Shown: in pieces, positions 60,119 to 64,000 of the stretch
Layout of the letters: each line of letters begins with the position of its first letter
Numbering within the stretch: the stretch's first letter is position 1
Origin: Streptomyces sp. NBC_01439
Lineage (GTDB): Bacteria; Actinomycetota; Actinomycetes; Streptomycetales; Streptomycetaceae
Direction: 5' to 3'
DNA: 64,000 nucleotides
Assembly (NCBI RefSeq): GCF_036227605.1
Contig: NZ_CP109487.1
Span: 4,779,501 to 4,843,500 of the forward strand
Made by a program: the position numbers and the translations under genes
Notes under the pieces: generated by a model
What the model was told of the DNA's origin: nothing
Seen by the model: the letters and a program-made list of their open reading frames with translations, nothing else
Databases searched by the model: none

Positions 60119-61801
60119 ATGGCCGCCGAGCTCACCGTCCCCCAGCTGTCCGCCAAGCACCGGCCCACCCTGGACCAGGCCCTGTCGGCGATCCGCAGCC
60201 GCGCCTACTGGTCCCCGCACCCCGAACACCCCAAGGCGTACGGCGAGACCGCGCCCGCCGACGGGCTCGCCGCCTTCGAGGCCGTGCGCGGCACGCGGCT
60301 GGACCTGGGCCAGCCCGGCACAGACGGCTGGACGGGCGCCGAGGTGTCCCCGTTCGGCCCGGAGCTGGGTGTCGAGTACCCCCACGTGGACCCGGACGTG
60401 CTGCTGCCCGCGATGAAGGCCGGCATGGGCGCCTGGCGCGACGCGGGACCCGAGGCCCGCGCCCTGGTCTGCATCGAGATCCTGGCCCGCATCTCCGCCC
60501 GGACCCACGAGTTCGCGCACGCGGTCATGCACACCAGCGGCCAGGCCTTCATGATGGCGTTCCAGGCCGGCGGCCCGCACGCACAGGACCGCGGCCTGGA
60601 GGCCGTGGCCTACGCGTACGAGGAGCAGACCCGGGTCCCGGGCCGGGCCGACTGGTCGAAGCCGCAGGGCAAGAAGGACCCGCTGGAGCTCGGCAAGACC
60701 TTCACCGCCGTCCCGCGCGGCATCGCCCTCATGATCGGCTGCAACACCTTCCCGACCTGGAACGGCTACCCCGGCCTGTTCGCCTCCCTCGCCACCGGCA
60801 ACGCGGTGCTGGTCAAGCCGCACCCGCGGGCCGTGCTGCCGCTCGCGCTGACCGTCCAGGTCGCTCGGGAGGTGCTGGCCGAGGCGGGCTTCGACCCGAA
60901 CCTGGTGGCGCTCGCGGTCGAGCGCCCGGGCGAGGGCATCGCCAAGACCCTCGCGGTCCGCCCCGAGATCAAGCTGATCGACTACACCGGTTCCACGGAG
61001 TTCGGCGACTGGCTGGAGACCAACGCCCGCCAGGCGCAGGTCTACACGGAGAAGGCCGGCGTCAACACCGTCGTCCTGGACTCCACCGACAACTACAAGG
61101 GCATGCTGTCCAACTTGGCGTTCTCGCTGTCCCTGTACAGCGGCCAGATGTGCACCACCCCGCAGAACCTGCTGATCCCGCGCGACGGCATCGCGACGGA
61201 CGCCGGCCACAAGGGCTACGACGAGGTCGTCGCCGACCTCGCGGCCTCGGTCGGCGGCCTGCTGGGCGACGACGCCCGGGCCAACGCGCTGCTCGGTGCG
61301 CTGGTCAACCCGGACGTCAAGACGCGGCTGGAGGCCGCGACCGCCCTGGGCGAGGTCGCGCTGGCCTCCCGGGAGGTCGTGAACCCCGAGTTCCCGGACG
61401 CGGTGGTCCGCACCCCCGTCATGGTCAAGCTGGACGCCGCCAAGCAGGACCCGCAGGCGCCGTACCTCTCGGAGTGCTTCGGCCCGGTCTCCTTCGCGGT
61501 GGCCGTGGACACCACCGCCGACGCCCTCGACCTGCTGCGCCGCACGGTGCGGGAGAAGGGCGCCATGACGGTGGGCGCGTACACCACCTCCCCCGACACC
61601 GAGCGGGCCGTCGAGGAGGTCTGCCTGGAGGAGTCCGCGCAGCTCTCCCTGAACCTGACGGGCGGAGTGTTCGTCAACCAGACCGCCGCGTTCTCGGACT
61701 TCCACGGCTCCGGCGGCAACCCGGCGGCCAACGCGGCCCTGTGCGACGGCGCCTTCGTCGCGAACCGCTTCCGGGTGGTGGAGGTGCGCCGCCAGGCGTG
61801 A
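60119..61801 (+). CDS. paaN: Phenylacetic acid degradation protein PaaN
   Basis: A 560-residue aldehyde-dehydrogenase-fold protein. NAD-binding and catalytic motifs are CNTFPTWNGYPGLFASLATGNAVLVKPHP, IKLIDYTGSTEFGDWLE and SLYSGQMCTTPQNLLIPRD (catalytic Cys), then YLSECFGPVSFAVAV. Similar to PaaN of phenylacetate and ring-cleavage pathways, which oxidises a semialdehyde after ring opening. ATG 60119 is used; GAGGAG is 12 bp upstream. It is separate from any paaABCDE genes in this window. Confidence 0.9.
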   Translation: MAAELTVPQLSAKHRPTLDQALSAIRSRAYWSPHPEHPKAYGETAPADGLAAFEAVRGTRLDLGQPGTDGWTGAEVSPFGPELGVEYPHVDPDVLLPAMKAGMGAWRDAGPEARALVCIEILARISARTHEFAHAVMHTSGQAFMMAFQAGGPHAQDRGLEAVAYAYEEQTRVPGRADWSKPQGKKDPLELGKTFTAVPRGIALMIGCNTFPTWNGYPGLFASLATGNAVLVKPHPRAVLPLALTVQVAREVLAEAGFDPNLVALAVERPGEGIAKTLAVRPEIKLIDYTGSTEFGDWLETNARQAQVYTEKAGVNTVVLDSTDNYKGMLSNLAFSLSLYSGQMCTTPQNLLIPRDGIATDAGHKGYDEVVADLAASVGGLLGDDARANALLGALVNPDVKTRLEAATALGEVALASREVVNPEFPDAVVRTPVMVKLDAAKQDPQAPYLSECFGPVSFAVAVDTTADALDLLRRTVREKGAMTVGAYTTSPDTERAVEEVCLEESAQLSLNLTGGVFVNQTAAFSDFHGSGGNPAANAALCDGAFVANRFRVVEVRRQA

Positions 61802-61869
61802 CCCGGTAGCCGCTTCACCGCGTCACCACAGCACTGCAGGTCCCGGCCCGGGTGGACCGCGCCCTCCCC

Positions 61870-62517
61870 CTACTCCCGCCGTTCTTCGGCGAAGAGGCGG
61901 GAGGAGGCGTCCACCTGGGCCATCCTGCGCAGGGCCGCGAACACCGCGTCGCCCACCACCGTGCCCACGACCACCGCCTCGATCAGGTCCTCGCGGTCGC
62001 CCCGGAGGGCCGTGTACTCCAGGTCCACCCGGGCCACCCGCTCAGCCGCTTCGGCGTAGTCGTCGAGCACTTCGACGAAGGAGCCGTGGCCCACCCGCGC
62101 GAGTGAGGCGAGGGCGGCCGCGAGCGCGCCGGCGGCCTTGTTCCCGGCGTGGACGCGCCAGCCGCGCGCCTCGATCAGCTGCACCACCCGTTCCCGGGCC
62201 AGTACCGCCTCGGCGTCGTCGTGGCCCCCGCCGTCGCCGTACTCGGGCACCAGCCGCTGGGCCGCGGCACCGAGCAGCTTGTGCACCGGCTGCTCCTTGT
62301 CGTCGATGGCCTGGAGGACGTCCCCGATGGCCGCCACCGACAGCCCGCCGACCTCCAGCAGGGCTCGGATCAGCCGCAGCCGCCGCTCGTGCCCGTCGTC
62401 GTAGCTGGCCTGATTGGGGCTGCTCAGCTCGCCCGCCGGAAGCAGGCCCTCTCGTACGTAGTACTTGATCGTCGGTACCGGGACCCCGGTACGGCGGCTC
62501 AACTCTCCGATGCGCAT
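61870..62517 (-). CDS. MerR family regulator
   Basis: A 215-residue regulator. The HTH_1 begins at residue 1 (MRIGELSRRTGVPVPTIKYYVREGLLPAGELSSPNQASYDDGHERRLRLIRAL). A helical linker and a 100-residue C-terminal effector domain (to ASSRLFAEERRE) follow; the sensor is not of the metal-Cys type, since no cysteines are seen. ATG 62517 with a GAGAAAC-like site. Divergent from the membrane protein gene at 62619, which it may control. Confidence 0.88.
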   Translation of the reverse strand: MRIGELSRRTGVPVPTIKYYVREGLLPAGELSSPNQASYDDGHERRLRLIRALLEVGGLSVAAIGDVLQAIDDKEQPVHKLLGAAAQRLVPEYGDGGGHDDAEAVLARERVVQLIEARGWRVHAGNKAAGALAAALASLARVGHGSFVEVLDDYAEAAERVARVDLEYTALRGDREDLIEAVVVGTVVGDAVFAALRRMAQVDASSRLFAEERRE

Positions 62518-62562
62518 GGCGTCTTCACTCGTTTCTCCTTGCCCCGTCCCCCACCCATCATA

Positions 62563-62600
62563 GATAGTGGGGCTACCAGATAGCGGTGAGCGTCACTATC
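62563..62600. promoter_or_regulatory. GATAGTG/CACTATC inverted repeat, MerR-type promoter
   Basis: GATAGTG (62563-62569) and CACTATC (62594-62600) are 24 bp apart, upstream of the membrane protein start (62619) and of the divergent MerR start (62517). The AT-rich ATAGATAGT and CTATCCATTG blocks around it are promoter-like. Plausible MerR operator. Confidence 0.5.
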
Positions 62601-62618
62601 CATTGTTTTGGGGGCCCC

Positions 62619-63656
62619 ATGTCCGCGTTACGTACCTGGCACCGTCCACTGACCCTGTTCGCCGGCGTGATGGTGGTGTGGGCCGCCGGCTCGGCCGTGG
62701 GGCTCGCCGTCGACGGCCGCATGCTGGTCGGCGCCCCGATCTGGGCCAAGCCCTTCAAGTTCGCCGTCTCGTTCGTCGGCTACGCGCTCAGCCTGGCCTG
62801 GATGCTCTCCCTGGCCGTCGCCGCCCGCCCTCGCCTGCGCAGGACTGCCTGGTGGGCCGGTACCGTCGTCGTCGCGGCGAGCACGCTGGAAATGCTGCTC
62901 ATGACGGGTCAGGTGATCCGCGGCCGGCAGAGCCACTTCAACCAGCAGACCCCCCTCGACGCACAGATCTACGGCGTCATGGGCAACACCGTCGTCGTAC
63001 TGTGGACGGCCACGCTCGTCATCGCCGTACTGCTCTTCCGCACCCGCGTGGTCGACCGGGCCACCACCTGGGCGATCCGGATGGCGACGGTCCTCGCCCT
63101 CACCGGCGCAGGACTCGGATTCCTGATGGTCACGCCCACCGAGGCGCAGCTCGCGGTCGACGACGCACCGGTGGTGGGCGCCCACAGCGTGGGAGTGCCG
63201 GACGGCGGGCCCGCCATGTCGCTGACCGGCTGGTCGACCACCGGCGGTGACCTGCGCATCCCGCACTTCATCGGCATGCACGCCCTGCAGCTGCTGCCGC
63301 TGTTCGTGCTCGCCCTGACCGCCCTCGCCAGCCGCTTCGCCCTGCTGCGCCGGGAGCAGGTGCGGCTGCGGCTGACCCTGGTCGCGGCCGGGGTCTATAC
63401 GGCGGTGTTCGCCCTGGTGACCTGGCAGGCGCTGCGCGGCCAGGCGCTGGCCCACCCGGACGGGGCGACGCTCGGCGCGGCCGCCGCGATCCTGGCCGGG
63501 GGCGGGCTAGGAGTCCTCGCCGCCCTGTTCGTGGGCCGGGGGGCCGCCCCAGTGGAAGAGGGTCATGGCCACGCTGGTGGCGAGGTTGTAGCTGGAGACC
63601 TGGGGGCGCATCGGCAGGGAGACGAGGTGGTCCGCCCGGGCGCGCAGCTCGGGTGA
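62619..63656 (+). CDS. Hypothetical membrane protein
   Basis: A 345-residue protein with about seven to eight helices: residues 10-32, 45-68, 75-95, 120-140, 150-172, 215-240, 253-272 and 285-305. A loop with SLTGWSTTGGDLRIPHFIGMHALQLLPLF is conserved-looking. No family known to me. The last 50 residues (RGAAPVEEGHGHAGG...) are non-hydrophobic and overlap the antisense RNA methyltransferase gene by 150 bp, so the true stop is as predicted but the tail is constrained by the other gene. Confidence 0.72.
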   Translation: MSALRTWHRPLTLFAGVMVVWAAGSAVGLAVDGRMLVGAPIWAKPFKFAVSFVGYALSLAWMLSLAVAARPRLRRTAWWAGTVVVAASTLEMLLMTGQVIRGRQSHFNQQTPLDAQIYGVMGNTVVVLWTATLVIAVLLFRTRVVDRATTWAIRMATVLALTGAGLGFLMVTPTEAQLAVDDAPVVGAHSVGVPDGGPAMSLTGWSTTGGDLRIPHFIGMHALQLLPLFVLALTALASRFALLRREQVRLRLTLVAAGVYTAVFALVTWQALRGQALAHPDGATLGAAAAILAGGGLGVLAALFVGRGAAPVEEGHGHAGGEVVAGDLGAHRQGDEVVRPGAQLG

Positions 63657-64000
63657 GATCCCGTGCCGCTCCGAACCGAAGGCGAGCAGGGCGTCGTCCG
63701 GGAGGGTGAGGGCGCGGATGTCCACGCCCTCCGGGTCGAGCGCGTAGAGCGGCCCGGGCGGCAGCTCGTCCAGCGCGAGGCGTTCGACGGTGGTGGCGTA
63801 GTGCAGCCCGGCCCCGGCCCGGACCACGTTCGGGTGCCAGGGGTCGAGGTCGCCGCGGGTGACGACACCGGTGGCGCCGAAGCCGGCGGCGAGCCGGACC
63901 ACGGCTCCGACGTTGCCCAGGTTGCGGGGGTTGTCGAGGACGACGACCGGAGCCGGCCGGGGCGTCCGCCGCAACCCCGCGAGGCCGGCGGCCCGGTCGG
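63507..64000 (-). CDS. TrmH/SpoU-family RNA methyltransferase (cut by window edge)
   Basis: 2'-O-ribose methyltransferase of the SPOUT class, using SAM to modify tRNA or rRNA. The three family motifs are visible: VVVLDNPRNLGNVGAVVRLAAGFG (motif 1), LLAFGSERHGISPEL (motif 2) and VSLPMRPQVSSYNLATSVAMTLF (motif 3, trefoil knot). The reading frame continues past the right edge; the residues upstream of TTG 63974 (LAGLRR) are in frame, so the start lies outside. 3' end overlaps the convergent membrane protein gene. Confidence 0.9.
   Translation of the reverse strand, partial: DRAAGLAGLRRTPRPAPVVVLDNPRNLGNVGAVVRLAAGFGATGVVTRGDLDPWHPNVVRAGAGLHYATTVERLALDELPPGPLYALDPEGVDIRALTLPDDALLAFGSERHGISPELRARADHLVSLPMRPQVSSYNLATSVAMTLFHWGGPPAHEQGGEDS

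Noticed and set aside
58414..61809. Plus-strand open frame of about 1,130 codons covering the dehydrogenase antisense and paaN out of frame.
   Set aside because: No domains; both underlying genes are clearly recognised in other frames.

Overview
The window looks like chromosomal core sequence from a Streptomyces or a close relative. GC is very high. GTG starts and 4-bp GTGA start/stop overlaps are frequent. The gene families are typically actinobacterial: Bpa proteasome activator, mycothiol-dependent isomerase, XRE/DUF397, F420/PPOX-type proteins, and paired branched-chain keto-acid dehydrogenase operons. No tRNA, rRNA, CRISPR array, prophage or insertion sequence was seen. A near-perfect parS site (51271-51286) suggests the region lies on the origin-proximal part of the chromosome.

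Layout. 1-9.6 kb: 5' end of aspS (minus strand, cut by the window edge); a PAS-GAF-PP2C-HATPase SpoIIE-type phosphatase; an AI-2E-type permease; a small SnoaL-like protein with a TTA codon; pirin; a secreted I36-like inhibitor; an ArsR-like regulator; an SseB-like protein; and a DUF397/XRE pair divergent from a small ORF plus an ATP-binding protein. 9.6-15.7 kb: an acyl-CoA dehydrogenase behind two operator-like palindromes, a protein with duplicated Cys/His modules, an M18 aminopeptidase and a thioredoxin-NHL protein. 15.7-18.9 kb: a likely antibiotic-resistance cassette (TetR regulator divergent from an ABC-F gene coupled to a streptogramin-lyase-like gene); the ABC-F gene has a TTA codon and no visible ATG/GTG/TTG start. 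18.9-34.3 kb: accessory metabolic, regulatory and hypothetical genes, including a papain-like protease with a chagasin-like inhibitor gene beside it, and a GntR-TetR chimeric regulator divergent from a flavin monooxygenase.

34.4-38.4 kb: first branched-chain keto-acid dehydrogenase operon (E1alpha-E1beta-E2), divergent from a NarL-type response regulator. 39.2-43.2 kb: an apparently truncated flavin-oxidase-type reading frame and two divergent membrane Ser/Thr kinases. 43.2-48.9 kb: a membrane-anchored protein, a PadR-controlled ABC exporter and the Bpa gene. 49-53.4 kb: mobA-moeA-potassium channel, translationally coupled, with parS across the moeA/channel junction; then a quinone oxidoreductase. 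53.5-57 kb: second E1alpha-E1beta-E2 operon, divergent from an Lrp/AsnC regulator. 57.9-61.8 kb: a TetR gene coupled to a 3-hydroxyacyl-CoA dehydrogenase, divergent from paaN. 61.9-64 kb: MerR regulator, membrane protein, and a TrmH-family RNA methyltransferase cut by the window edge.

The genes read as a catabolic and regulatory neighbourhood. Two dehydrogenase operons make branched acyl-CoAs from valine, leucine and isoleucine, for energy or as fatty-acid and polyketide starters. The same 14-bp palindrome type, ACCGA-N4-TCGGT, occurs upstream of the second dehydrogenase operon and between the 3-hydroxyacyl-CoA dehydrogenase and paaN genes, so one TetR protein may control both. Other strong signals are the parS site, the resistance cassette with its odd start and rare codon, a PadR operator that includes its own start codon, and two families of short dispersed palindromic repeats, one copy of which sits inside a coding region.
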